Assembly (NCBI GenBank): GCA_963745765.1
Contig: CAVUYQ010000011.1
Location: 62,001-126,000, forward strand
Direction: 5' to 3'
Length of the DNA stretch: 64,000 bases
Origin: Ww85 sp963745765
GTDB taxonomy: Bacteria; Desulfobacterota; Desulfobulbia; Desulfobulbales; Desulfocapsaceae
Part shown: positions 27,242-36,352 of the stretch, piece after piece
How the letters are laid out: each line of letters opens with the position of its first letter
Position numbering within the stretch: position 1 is the first letter of the stretch
Position numbers and translations under genes: made by a program
The notes under the pieces: generated by a model
What the model saw: only the letters and a program-made list of their open reading frames with translations
What the model was told of the DNA's origin: nothing
The model's database searches: none

Positions 27242-29101
27242 TCATGAAATATTCGGTTTAGGGAAGATGATGGTTGCGGATGTGCCGTGCACGTCGTTGG
27301 GGAAGAGTGAGAAGGAGGCATTGTGCTGGCTGAGGATTTGCTTTACCAGTGTCAGACCCATGCCGGTTCCGTAGGTTTTTGTCGTATAAAAGGGATCGGT
27401 GACCCGGGTGAGGTCACTTTCTGAAATACCGCTTCCCGTATCGCTGATAATGACACTGACCGTATCCGCCAGTATTTCGACCTTGACAGAAAGTGTACCG
27501 CCGTGCGTCATCGCCTCCATGCAATTTCTGATCAGGTGCAGAAAGACCTGTCTGATTTTTTCAGCGTCAATCTCAATAAGCGGATCTTCTCCCTGCGCAT
27601 CAATAACGTAGTTGATATTCTTCTTCTTCATGGAACCATAGAAGATCATAACGCTTCTGCGGAGCAAAGGAAAGAGCGGCTGCAGGGTCTTATGCACCTC
27701 ACCGGGATTGACAAAACTGAATAGATCGTTCAGGGTTGCCTCAAGTTTGGCTGATTCCTTGGTCAGTATCTTGAGAAACTGTTTTTCTTTTTGCGTTGAA
27801 ATGCGCTTGCTCATCAATCTGGCCGTTGCGCCGATGGCGGCGATGGGGTTTCTCAAGGCATGGAAAAGTCGGGCCGACATGTGCCCGAGGGCGGAGTAGC
27901 GTTCGGCTTCAACTAGCAGATCCTTGCTTTTCTCCAGTTCATGGGTAACAAGTTCCAGCTCGTCTATCTTTGCCTGCATGCCGGTATAGAGGTGCGAATG
28001 AATAATGGCGATACTGGCCTGACCGGCGAAAATTTCAAGTGCCTCGATATCGGTTTTCTGAATAGGCTGCCTGGTGATGTGGTTGTCGGCGATAATTACG
28101 CCGAGTGCCTTGCCTGCCGAATAGAGCGGTACGATGACAAAGGTGTCCTCACCGAGGGTTGTGATGAGTTCCGGCGGGATTTCAACCACCGACTCACCCC
28201 GGCTGATCAGCAGAGGAGTGCGATTGCGGCAGGCGTAAATGAAGGGATGCTGGGTCTGAGACGCTGGAACAGCGAGCGAGCGGACAATCTTGTTGACGAT
28301 TACATCATTCCGCCTGACATCAGAGGTTATAGAGCGGAAATGATCAAGAAGATTAAGCTTTTTCTGTTTTATCTCATTCCAGACAACGGCGGCATCTTCA
28401 TAACTGTCCGGTCCGATGGCGAGCCTTCCCCGGAGCATGCTCTCACCTTCATCAAAGAGTGCCAGAAAGGCCCGGTTAAAGCGCAGACCTTCATCCGAGG
28501 TTATGCCGATCAGGATGGTATGAAGTACGTTTTCAAGCTCCATGACATCCAGGTAGGCACTGTTCATCTTCAGATTGAGATGGTGCAGGAATTGGGTCCG
28601 GAGTGTGGTAGCTTCAAGTTCCTGCTGGAAGAGCCTGTTGTCTCTGGCCAGTCTTCGTTTCTTCAGCGTTTGGGCAACAGTATGATAAAACTGCTCAATG
28701 TTTACCGGTTTTGTCAGGTAATCATCCGCCCCGCGGCGGAGACAGTCGAGGGCGATTTGCAGGTCGGTGTGGCTGGTCACCATGATAATCCCCAGGTCGG
28801 GATAACTTCGGGTCAGCTCTGAGATAACCTCATAGCCGTTGTCTGCGGGAAGACTCATGTCAAGAAGCACAACAGCGACATTGCGGGTTTGAAGCATATG
28901 CAGCAGTGCCGATTTGGAACCGGCCGAGGCTGAGCGAAGATCCTGGTTGTTCAGGTAAGTCTGGAGGGTATTTGTTACTACCGGAGAATCATCAACAATG
29001 ACAATAATTTCGTCTTCTTCGAGCAGAAGTTCCGAGGAACCGCGGTCACCGGGACCAGGGGATGAAAGTAGTTCGACCATGTACTCATTCTGCGGCAGCA
29101 A
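27242..29101 (-). CDS. Cytosolic histidine kinase with N-terminal receiver and GAF domains
   Basis: 619 residues, no transmembrane segment. Receiver 29-150 (phospho-acceptor in VVLLDMSLP, Lys in YLTKPVN), GAF-like domain about 190-370, a short coiled coil (IDELELVTHELEKSKDLLVEA), HisKA with the His in LFHALRNPIAAIG (about 415), and HATPase_c with N-box RNCMEAM, DTGSGISE and YGTGMGLTLVKQI. The receiver-first order suggests its kinase activity is switched by another kinase, or that it takes part in a phosphorelay. No cognate regulator gene is adjacent. Convergent with the MFS gene. Confidence 0.92.
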   Translation of the reverse strand: MLPQNEYMVELLSSPGPGDRGSSELLLEEDEIIVIVDDSPVVTNTLQTYLNNQDLRSASAGSKSALLHMLQTRNVAVVLLDMSLPADNGYEVISELTRSYPDLGIIMVTSHTDLQIALDCLRRGADDYLTKPVNIEQFYHTVAQTLKKRRLARDNRLFQQELEATTLRTQFLHHLNLKMNSAYLDVMELENVLHTILIGITSDEGLRFNRAFLALFDEGESMLRGRLAIGPDSYEDAAVVWNEIKQKKLNLLDHFRSITSDVRRNDVIVNKIVRSLAVPASQTQHPFIYACRNRTPLLISRGESVVEIPPELITTLGEDTFVIVPLYSAGKALGVIIADNHITRQPIQKTDIEALEIFAGQASIAIIHSHLYTGMQAKIDELELVTHELEKSKDLLVEAERYSALGHMSARLFHALRNPIAAIGATARLMSKRISTQKEKQFLKILTKESAKLEATLNDLFSFVNPGEVHKTLQPLFPLLRRSVMIFYGSMKKKNINYVIDAQGEDPLIEIDAEKIRQVFLHLIRNCMEAMTHGGTLSVKVEILADTVSVIISDTGSGISESDLTRVTDPFYTTKTYGTGMGLTLVKQILSQHNASFSLFPNDVHGTSATIIFPKPNIS

Positions 29102-29318
29102 GTATCGCCGGCTTGAAAGATAAAACAGGGATGATCAGCTTTATGTCGATTTCGGTCTGGGGGAGTACAACCCGCTACCCGACCACCTGATAATAGTTTA
29201 CCGGTTTGGTTGAAAAATAAAAATAAAAATCGTATAACCTGAACTCCCGGGAAGACCAAACCAGTTATATCTCAGAGCAGGGATATGACGTAACTTCAGC
29301 AAGGAATCAGGACTATTT

Positions 29319-31286
29319 GTGAAAACATTCTTTTCCAGCAGCGGGCCGCTGGCGACCCTTCTTGTCGATTATGAACCCCGACCCGACCAGGCGCTCATGG
29401 CCGAGGCCGTCGAGGACCTGTTGCTGGCCCCTGAGAAGGGTGTTCCCGGTTCTCCTGACTATGCAAAAGTCCTGCTCATTGAGGCGGAAACGGGTATCGG
29501 CAAAAGCCTGGCATACCTTGTCCCGGCTGTTCTTTCCGGGAAACGTGTGGTGGTTTCTACAGCCACCATCAATCTTCAGGATCAATTGATAGAAAAGGAG
29601 ATACCGCTTCTTGGCAGGATTCTTGGTGAAGAAATTCCGGCAGTATGTGTGAAGGGGAGGCAGAATTACATCTGCCTTTATCGCTGGTTTCAATACAGAA
29701 GTTCACCGCAATTATCGATTGTTGATAATGAAGACGGTGACAGAATTGAAAAATGGCTCAAGCGGACTGAGACGGGAGACCGGGCCGAGCTCGACTGGCT
29801 GGCTGACCGTTCGCCCCTCTGGCCGAAAATATCCGCTCATTCTCATCAATGCCTTGGCGGTGAATGTCCCGAGTCCGGTTCCTGCTTTATAAACCGTTTA
29901 CGCAGAAATGCCGGAGCCGCGCGCATCCTGGTCGTCAACCATCATCTCTATTTTTCCGACCTTTCACTCCGTCAACGCGGCTATGGCGAGTTGCTTCCGC
30001 GCCATGAGGCGGTTATCTTTGATGAAGCTCATCATCTTGAAAGTGTCGCCACAACCTTTTTCGGTCGAAGTTTTAGTCAGTATCAGGTCTATGACTTGAT
30101 CGGTGACATCACCCAGCAGGCTGAAACCGAGTTGCCACCGGTAATCGCTGATCGGCTGATAGGGCAGGGGCAGGGAATAAAGCAGCGGGTCGACCGTTTC
30201 GCCACACTGTTTCCTTCGGCTCGGGGTCGCTTTAATCTTATGGAATTTGTCCATAAACAAAAGGGCTGGCACGAAGAAGTGGAACTTGTAGCCGAGGGTT
30301 TGCAGCGTCTGGCCGATGATATTGGCAGCTTCGGCAAAGAGTATGAAAACTGGCATGTAATCGAGGAAAGGGCACGTGAACTGAGAGAGAACCTGCTTTT
30401 TGTCGGGCTGCCTGATCCTGAAGTGATATCAGAACGTTATGTCTACTGGTACGAGCGCAGGGAGCGCGCTGTCAGTCTGTCGGCGACTCCGGTGAATGTT
30501 GCCGATGACCTCAGGAACACCCTTTATGGTGCCGTGCCATGCTGTATTTTGACTTCGGCAACCCTTGCAACCGCTCATCGCTTCGACTTTGTCTGCAAGA
30601 GGCTTGGCCTTGCCGGCGACGTCACTACGCTTCAGCTGAAATCGCCATTCAATTACCAGGAAAGAACGATCTTCTATGTTCCTGATAAACGTTTTCCCGA
30701 GCCGTCATCAGAGGATTATCCTGTTCGCCTGAATGAGCATGTTGAGGCATTGCTGTCGATAACCGGAGGTCGTGCTTTGCTTCTGTTTACCAGCTTCAAG
30801 GGGATGGACAGTGTGGCCGAGTATCTTCAGGAGCGGCTTGCTTACCCGGTGCTGGTCCAGGGTACCGCCTCGCGGGCACGGCTGTTAAGCCGATTCCGGG
30901 AGGAGATAGATTCCGTACTCCTGGCGGTGGCCAGTTTCTGGGAGGGGGTGGATATTGCCGGAGAGTCGCTGAGCTCGGTTATTATCGATAAGCTCCCTTT
31001 TGAGGTGCCTAGTGACCCGATAGTGCAGGCGCGAATGCAGGCAATTACCAATGATGGCGGCAATCCTTTTTTTGAGCTTCAGGTCCCCCGTGCCGTATTG
31101 GCTTTACGGCAGGGAGTGGGGCGACTCATGCGTTCCTCCCGTGACTCCGGGATGATTGCGGTAATGGATACCCGGTTGTTTACTAAACAATATGGCCGGG
31201 TTTTCCTGAAGAGCATGCCGCCGTCTCCTGTTGTCAGGAATATGCAGGAGGTGCAGTCGTTTTTTGATCAGGTAGGGAATAACTGA
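29319..31286 (+). CDS. DinG/XPD-like ATP-dependent DNA helicase
   Basis: 655 residues from GTG 29319, preceded by AAGGA. Walker A-type ETGIGKSLAYLVP (about 55-67), Q-like LPVDYEPRPDQ upstream, DEAH box VIFDEAHHLE (about 233), and the C-terminal motifs LLLFTSFKGM, VLLAVASFWEGVDIAG, and QGVGRLMRSSRDSG. Four cysteines between motifs I and II (VKGRQNYIC, CLGGEC, SCF) match the iron-sulfur domain of DinG/XPD helicases. SF2 5'-3' helicase acting on replication or damage intermediates. First gene of a tightly packed four-gene run. Confidence 0.92.
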   Translation: MKTFFSSSGPLATLLVDYEPRPDQALMAEAVEDLLLAPEKGVPGSPDYAKVLLIEAETGIGKSLAYLVPAVLSGKRVVVSTATINLQDQLIEKEIPLLGRILGEEIPAVCVKGRQNYICLYRWFQYRSSPQLSIVDNEDGDRIEKWLKRTETGDRAELDWLADRSPLWPKISAHSHQCLGGECPESGSCFINRLRRNAGAARILVVNHHLYFSDLSLRQRGYGELLPRHEAVIFDEAHHLESVATTFFGRSFSQYQVYDLIGDITQQAETELPPVIADRLIGQGQGIKQRVDRFATLFPSARGRFNLMEFVHKQKGWHEEVELVAEGLQRLADDIGSFGKEYENWHVIEERARELRENLLFVGLPDPEVISERYVYWYERRERAVSLSATPVNVADDLRNTLYGAVPCCILTSATLATAHRFDFVCKRLGLAGDVTTLQLKSPFNYQERTIFYVPDKRFPEPSSEDYPVRLNEHVEALLSITGGRALLLFTSFKGMDSVAEYLQERLAYPVLVQGTASRARLLSRFREEIDSVLLAVASFWEGVDIAGESLSSVIIDKLPFEVPSDPIVQARMQAITNDGGNPFFELQVPRAVLALRQGVGRLMRSSRDSGMIAVMDTRLFTKQYGRVFLKSMPPSPVVRNMQEVQSFFDQVGNN

Positions 31287-31322
31287 TACGTTGGCCAATC
31301 AAAGAGAGCAGCGGGTTAAGCT

Positions 31323-32309
31323 ATGGAGCTGATAAAACTGATTGCAGAGGAAGCCGCCGAGATAGATCGGCTGATGCGGAAAGATATTGATGTGGTTGCG
31401 GTAAACCTCGATCCCCTGCTCGTCGAAATCCTGAACTATGGGCTTTTCAGCGGGGGCAAGAGGGTGCGGCCTCTGCTTGCCGTTCTGAGTGCACGCCTCT
31501 GCGGCAGTAAAGACGCAGATGTCTATCGCTTGGCGGTTGCCTTTGAGTATCTGCATGCGGCCACGCTCTTTCATGATGATGTTATTGATCGTGCTGAAAC
31601 CAGGCGGGGCAGAATGTCGATCAATAAACGTTACGGTAGTGTGGAAGCCATTCTGGCGGGCGATTTTCTTCACGCACACGCCATGGAAATCATTGGACGC
31701 TTCGGGGGAGTCGAGGCGTTGAGGGTATTTGCAGAAGCGACCCGGGGTATGGTCGATGGCGAGTTCATTCAACTGCGCAACGCCGGAAATTTTGACCATT
31801 CCGAAGAGCACTATTTTTCGGTGGTGAAGGGTAAGACGGCTCTGCTGATAGGCAGTGCCTGTGAGATTGGCAGTATGTATGGCGGTGCAGACCCGTCAGA
31901 GCGCAGGGCACTGAAGTCCTACGGTATTAATCTGGGCTGTGCTTTCCAGATTATTGATGATCTTCTTGACTATCAAGGAGATCAGCGGGAAACCGGGAAA
32001 GCGGTCGGCAACGATCTTGCCGAGGGGAAAATGACCCTGCCGTTAATCCTTGCCATGCAGCGTGCCGAAAAGGCTGACAGACATCGCCTGCTTTTTATTT
32101 TGCAACAGGCGGATGACCGGGCAGAACATCTGCCTGAAGTAACTGCCCTGATTGCCGCCTACCATGGTTTTAGCGATGCGCGCAGAAGGGCTGAAGATAT
32201 TATTGCTGCAGCACTCTCGGCGTTGGCTCTGTTTGCAGACCGGAGAGGGTCAGCAAGTTTTCAGACCCTTGAGAGCCTCACCCAATACGTGTTAAAGCGA
32301 AACAAATAA
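31323..32309 (+). CDS. Polyprenyl diphosphate synthase (octaprenyl/IspB-like)
   Basis: 328 residues. First aspartate-rich motif LFHDDVIDRAETRRG (about 80-94) and second FQIIDDLLDYQGD (about 210) are intact, with GGKRVRPLL near residue 45 and KGKTALLIGSAC. Trans long-chain prenyl synthases of this length make the C35-C40 side chain of menaquinone or ubiquinone. Starts 36 bases after the helicase stop. Confidence 0.92.
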   Translation: MELIKLIAEEAAEIDRLMRKDIDVVAVNLDPLLVEILNYGLFSGGKRVRPLLAVLSARLCGSKDADVYRLAVAFEYLHAATLFHDDVIDRAETRRGRMSINKRYGSVEAILAGDFLHAHAMEIIGRFGGVEALRVFAEATRGMVDGEFIQLRNAGNFDHSEEHYFSVVKGKTALLIGSACEIGSMYGGADPSERRALKSYGINLGCAFQIIDDLLDYQGDQRETGKAVGNDLAEGKMTLPLILAMQRAEKADRHRLLFILQQADDRAEHLPEVTALIAAYHGFSDARRRAEDIIAAALSALALFADRRGSASFQTLESLTQYVLKRNK

Positions 32310-32318
32310 CATTTCCTT

Positions 32319-33281
32319 ATGGCTGGAACAGCACCTAAAACACGCACCTCGGCGGGAAAAAAAGTGATCAGGAAAAGCAATCCCCGATCGAGGAAGAAAC
32401 GACCGGCTCGTCGTGTCACCTTCAATGTGCGCCGGCTCATATTGTTTTTCATTCTATTCGTTCTGTTTATGATCACCATAGGGGCTGTCGGCTATGTCAT
32501 TTTCTTCCGGGTGGTCGTGGCAGCCGAGTTGCCGGGAAACACTGATACTATTATCTTTGAGGAGCCGGACTCACTTCACCCCCAAACAACTCATCATCTG
32601 CCTGACGCAGGGGGAGCAACACAATCTGCAAGGATTGCCATTATCATAGACGATATGGGGTACCATGAGGATATCGGCAGAAAACTGCTCGCTCTTGATC
32701 TCAACCTTTCCTTTTCATTTCTGCCATACGCCCCGTTTACTGGAGAATTCGAGGCGGAGGCTTACCGGCGCGGCCGCACGGTCATGCTCCATCTTCCGCT
32801 CGAACCGCGAAATCTTAAATATGACCCGGGGCCCGGCGCGCTCTACCTGAATGAGAGTCCGCAAAAAAGACACCATCTCCTTGAGGCTGATCTTCAGCAG
32901 GTTCCCCATGCAACAGGAGTGAATAATCACATGGGATCGCGCTATACAGAAAGTGAGGCGATGATGGTTGAACTCATCGATTTCCTTGCCGACAGCGATC
33001 TTTTCTTTGTCGACAGCTTTACCACCGCAGGGAGCAGGGGGCTGGAGGTTGCCATGCGCAAAGGGCTGCCTGCCGCACGGCGGCATATCTTTCTTGATAA
33101 TGTGCAGCAGCCCGCGGAAATATGCCTTCAGATTGAAAAGCTGGTAGAGATGTCAAGAGTGCGGGACGGGGCCATCGGTATCGCCCACCCGCATGCGGAA
33201 ACGCTTGATGCGCTGGAAACCTGTGCGCCGGAGATCCTCGGGCAGGTTGAAATGGTGGGTGCGGGTGAACTGGTGAGATGA
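32319..33281 (+). CDS. Divergent polysaccharide deacetylase (YibQ/DUF610 family)
   Basis: 320 residues. A basic cytoplasmic N-terminus (KKVIRKSNPRSRKKRPARR), one transmembrane helix (about 45-66), then a periplasmic NodB-like fold: IAIIIDDMGYHEDIGRKLL, LSFSFLPYAPFTGEFEAEA, MLHLPLEPRN, VNNHMGSRYTESEAMM, FFVDSFTT and IGIAHPHAETLDAL. This is the divergent deacetylase family YibQ, for which catalytic activity is unproven. Anchored in the inner membrane. Nine bases after the prenyl synthase. Confidence 0.9.
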   Translation: MAGTAPKTRTSAGKKVIRKSNPRSRKKRPARRVTFNVRRLILFFILFVLFMITIGAVGYVIFFRVVVAAELPGNTDTIIFEEPDSLHPQTTHHLPDAGGATQSARIAIIIDDMGYHEDIGRKLLALDLNLSFSFLPYAPFTGEFEAEAYRRGRTVMLHLPLEPRNLKYDPGPGALYLNESPQKRHHLLEADLQQVPHATGVNNHMGSRYTESEAMMVELIDFLADSDLFFVDSFTTAGSRGLEVAMRKGLPAARRHIFLDNVQQPAEICLQIEKLVEMSRVRDGAIGIAHPHAETLDALETCAPEILGQVEMVGAGELVR

Positions 33282-33294
33282 GAGTGGGGACTGC

Positions 33295-34251
33295 ATGAGA
33301 ATAGGTATTATTGGTACGGGACGGCACGGCAGCCGATATGCCAATCATATCGTACATGACTGCCAGGGACTGGAGTTGACCGCAATTTCACGCCGCTCAG
33401 CAGAAGGGCGCAGGCAGGCGGAATCCTGGGGGACGCAGTGGTACCCCGATTGGAGGGAAATGGTAGCTTCGGCCGGTGTCGATGCCGTTGTTTGCGCGGT
33501 ACCCCCGGCCCTGAACCTGGAGGTTGCACAGAGCTGCAGCAGGCACGGCAAGCCGCTGCTGCTGGAAAAACCCATGGCGACAACGTCAACTGAAGGCTGC
33601 CGTCTGCTCAAGGTGATGCGGGATGGCGGGGTTGACCTGACGGTCGGCCAGACCTTACGCTATAATCCGGTTATCAGACAGCTGCGCGAGGAATTGCCAG
33701 ACCAGGGCAGACTCTATACCGTCTATGCCAACCAGCGGCTCGAACCGTCAAATATCAAGTGGCTGGAAAATCCGGCCGAAGCGGGAGGGGGCATTACCTT
33801 TCATATCGCGGTGCATATCTTTGATGCCCTGCATTTTATCACCGGCCTGAAGGTCATCAGGGTGTCTGCGATGTGCCGGACCTGTAAGACCAAAAATCTT
33901 GAGGATCTGGCGCTGATACATGTGGAGATGGAACAGGGTGTGGTGGGAATTGTTGATGTCAGCAAACTGAGTTCATCCCGCAGCGGCCGTTATGAATTTA
34001 TCTGTGAGAACGCACAGCTGCATGGTGATCAGGTACATGGTTATGTGAACCGCATCTCGGCCGATACGGATAAACGCATCGGCACTTTTGAACCGTTGCC
34101 GACCATCCTTTCACTCCTGCATGATTGGCAGCTCTTTTTGGAAAAAAGGGGGCCAAACCCGGTTACCGGTGAGGACGGCCTCTATGCCATCCGCGCCAGC
34201 GAAGCGAGCCGGGAATCGTCTTCCGAAAACAGTCGCTGGGTTACCGTCTGA
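33295..34251 (+). CDS. Gfo/Idh/MocA family oxidoreductase
   Basis: 318 residues. N-terminal NAD(P)-binding Rossmann fold IGIIGTGRHGSRYANHI, the conserved EKP motif in LLLEKPMATT (about 88-97), and a C-terminal alpha/beta domain with GGGITFHIAVHIFDAL, where the His is the usual catalytic position. Such enzymes oxidise or reduce sugars and cyclitols. Fourth gene of the DinG run and convergent with dgkA 13 bases away. The substrate is not predictable. Confidence 0.88.
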   Translation: MRIGIIGTGRHGSRYANHIVHDCQGLELTAISRRSAEGRRQAESWGTQWYPDWREMVASAGVDAVVCAVPPALNLEVAQSCSRHGKPLLLEKPMATTSTEGCRLLKVMRDGGVDLTVGQTLRYNPVIRQLREELPDQGRLYTVYANQRLEPSNIKWLENPAEAGGGITFHIAVHIFDALHFITGLKVIRVSAMCRTCKTKNLEDLALIHVEMEQGVVGIVDVSKLSSSRSGRYEFICENAQLHGDQVHGYVNRISADTDKRIGTFEPLPTILSLLHDWQLFLEKRGPNPVTGEDGLYAIRASEASRESSSENSRWVTV

Positions 34252-34264
34252 GAGGCGTCTTCGT

Positions 34265-34651
34265 TCACCCGAAGGCCTGGTAGAGGGCGACGATCCAGGT
34301 TGCGGCGGCGAGAATCATGGTAAGGAACACAGCCGCACTGGCCATGTCCTTTGCCTGCCCTGCCAGCTCGTTGAATTCGGGTGACATTTTGTTGATGATG
34401 GCCTCGATCGACGAATTAAGCAGTTCGGCGATCAGGACGATACTGTTGACGGTTAACAAAATCAGTTTGAATAGCAGGGAGATGGGCAGCACCACAAGAA
34501 CCGGTAGGAGCAGCCCAAAAAGAATGATCTCCTGGCGAAAGGCCGCTTCGCTGCGATAGCAGGTCTGCAATCCGCTAAGCGAATATCCCAGGGCCCTCCA
34601 GACTCGTAACAGTCCTTTGGCCGGAATCTTAAGCGGTGTCGGTTTTTCCAT
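34265..34651 (-). CDS. dgkA: Diacylglycerol kinase, prokaryotic DgkA type
   Basis: 128 residues with three transmembrane helices. The family signature ELLNSSIEAIINKMSPEF (catalytic Glu and the ELLNSAIE-type helix) and the second element ELAGQAKDMASAAVFL are present. It recycles diacylglycerol to phosphatidic acid at the inner membrane. The start overlaps the end of the PqqD-like gene by 23 bases, so both belong to the same minus-strand operon that begins at 37378. Confidence 0.92.
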   Translation of the reverse strand: MEKPTPLKIPAKGLLRVWRALGYSLSGLQTCYRSEAAFRQEIILFGLLLPVLVVLPISLLFKLILLTVNSIVLIAELLNSSIEAIINKMSPEFNELAGQAKDMASAAVFLTMILAAATWIVALYQAFG

Positions 34652-34991
34652 CCTGATTTCGTTCGGCTGCAGCTGTTCCCTGTTGTGCTAAGATCACTAT
34701 TTCGACAAGCTGTTCTGCGTGCAGCTGCTCCAGCAAGGTGCGGAGGTCGGCGGCGCACTCCGCTTCCGGGACATCGTATTCGTCCAGAAGTTTCCCGAGA
34801 AGAGAACTATAGGAAACCGCTTCCTGCAGGTGACGCCAGACGGCTGAGCCGACAGGATCAAGACAGTTGTAGCTGCCGGTATCCGTATTCAGCAGGACCG
34901 TTTCATCATCGACGACCGTTGACAGGGAACTCCTCGATCTGCTGATGACTATTTGTCCCGGATCCGTGTCGAAAAGAGTCGGTATATACAT
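34629..34991 (-). CDS. PqqD-like peptide-chaperone family protein
   Basis: 120 residues. Core sequence ETVLLNTDTGSYNCLDPVGSAVWRHL followed by a helical DEYDV..CAADLRTLLEQL region matches the PqqD fold, a small winged-helix domain that presents precursor peptides to radical-SAM enzymes. No radical-SAM, PQQ or obvious precursor-peptide gene is nearby; here it sits between an AICAR transformylase and dgkA. Its role may be as an orphan adaptor. Confidence 0.75.
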   Translation of the reverse strand: MYIPTLFDTDPGQIVISRSRSSLSTVVDDETVLLNTDTGSYNCLDPVGSAVWRHLQEAVSYSSLLGKLLDEYDVPEAECAADLRTLLEQLHAEQLVEIVILAQQGTAAAERNQDGKTDTA

Positions 34992-35020
34992 TTTTCATAG
35001 GCACCTGTTTATATTTGGTA

Positions 35021-36310
35021 TCAGTGCTTGAAAGAGCGCTGACCGGTAAACATCATTGACACCTGGGGATCGGCTTCATTGCAGGCCTGGATTGTTTCAA
35101 AATCACGCATGGACCCTCCGGCCTGTAAAATAGCGCTCACACCCTGTTTGATTCCTATATCGGCGCCGTCCCTGAAAGGGAAGAAGGCGTCAGAGATCAT
35201 AACGGAACCGGGGAGCCCTGCCCGGTCGCCTGTCACCTGGTGGTCGATTTCATCTTTTTGTTCTTTCTTCCTTTCACCACGGTTTATGGCCAGATCGAGA
35301 TCGGCGTAGGAAATACCGAAACGGTCGAAACAGAGGATATCGGCATACTTGATGTAGGCTTTATGTACGGCAATTTCAGCGACTCCGACCCGGTCCTGCT
35401 CACCGGTGCCGATACCGACGGTGCAGCCGTCTTTGATGTAGAGGACTGAATTAGAGGTGACACCATGTTCAACAGCCCAGCCGAAAATCATGTCATCAAT
35501 TTCCCGGGTGGTCGGCTCACGCCGGCAGCGATACTCGGTTCCCTGCCAGGTGGCTGTGGCTGGTTTAAGATCTTTGATTGATCTGATTGAGTTAACCGCA
35601 GACTGCTGGATAATAATACCGCCGTCGATGAGACTTTTAAAGTCAACGAAACGATAGTTTTCAAATTCCGCCAGTCGATCAATGCGTGCTATTTTTATTA
35701 CCCGCAGGTTCTTGCTTTTCCTGATAATCTCCAGACTTCCCTGCTCGAAATCCGGTGCGCAGACCACTTCAAGATAGTTCTGCGCAAGCAGCTCTGCCGT
35801 CTCTTTGTCACAGGGCCGGCTCAGGACAACAGCCCCCCCGAATGCGGCAATCCTATCGGCCCGGTTTGCCCGGTCGAAGGCCTCTGCCAGCGAGCCGCCA
35901 CGTGCAGCCCCGCAGGGATTATTGTGTTTCAGTATGACCGCCGCCGGCTGGTCAACCAGATATTTCAGGATATTGAGTCCATTGTCGATATCTGTCAGGT
36001 TTATCTTGCCGGGATGTTTTCCGACCTGGAGCATATCTTCCACGGGAATGGAGGAGACGAGTCCATTGCCGGGGTTGATGAACGAACAGTCGCCGAGTAT
36101 CAGGTTGCCGCTGACAAGTTCATACAGGGCCGCCTCCTGGTCGGGGTTCTCACCATAGCGGATACCGCGCTCTTCAAAAGAGCCGTCTTCCCCCCGGATG
36201 TTCCAGGTTCGCTTGCGGTAGACGAGTTTCTGGTCGCCGAAGGTGATGGTCATTTCAAGCGGGAAATGATCTCCGAGGATCGTTGAGTACATTTTTTTTA
36301 TTTCACTCAT
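35021..36310 (-). CDS. Stand-alone AICAR transformylase (PurH C-terminal homologue)
   Basis: 429 residues. It aligns in motifs to the AICARFT part of bifunctional PurH (RYGENPDQEAALY, KHNNPCGAA with the catalytic Lys-His, SDAFFPFRDG, GGSMRD) and lacks the IMP cyclohydrolase MGS domain that normally occupies the first 200 residues. It formylates AICAR using 10-formyl-THF in purine synthesis; cyclisation to IMP must be encoded elsewhere. Placed 42 bases after the GlmU-like gene in a minus-strand operon. Confidence 0.87.
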   Translation of the reverse strand: MSEIKKMYSTILGDHFPLEMTITFGDQKLVYRKRTWNIRGEDGSFEERGIRYGENPDQEAALYELVSGNLILGDCSFINPGNGLVSSIPVEDMLQVGKHPGKINLTDIDNGLNILKYLVDQPAAVILKHNNPCGAARGGSLAEAFDRANRADRIAAFGGAVVLSRPCDKETAELLAQNYLEVVCAPDFEQGSLEIIRKSKNLRVIKIARIDRLAEFENYRFVDFKSLIDGGIIIQQSAVNSIRSIKDLKPATATWQGTEYRCRREPTTREIDDMIFGWAVEHGVTSNSVLYIKDGCTVGIGTGEQDRVGVAEIAVHKAYIKYADILCFDRFGISYADLDLAINRGERKKEQKDEIDHQVTGDRAGLPGSVMISDAFFPFRDGADIGIKQGVSAILQAGGSMRDFETIQACNEADPQVSMMFTGQRSFKH

Positions 36311-36352
36311 AATAGTATTTCCTTAAAAGAGGATGAGAGATTTTCCTGACTG

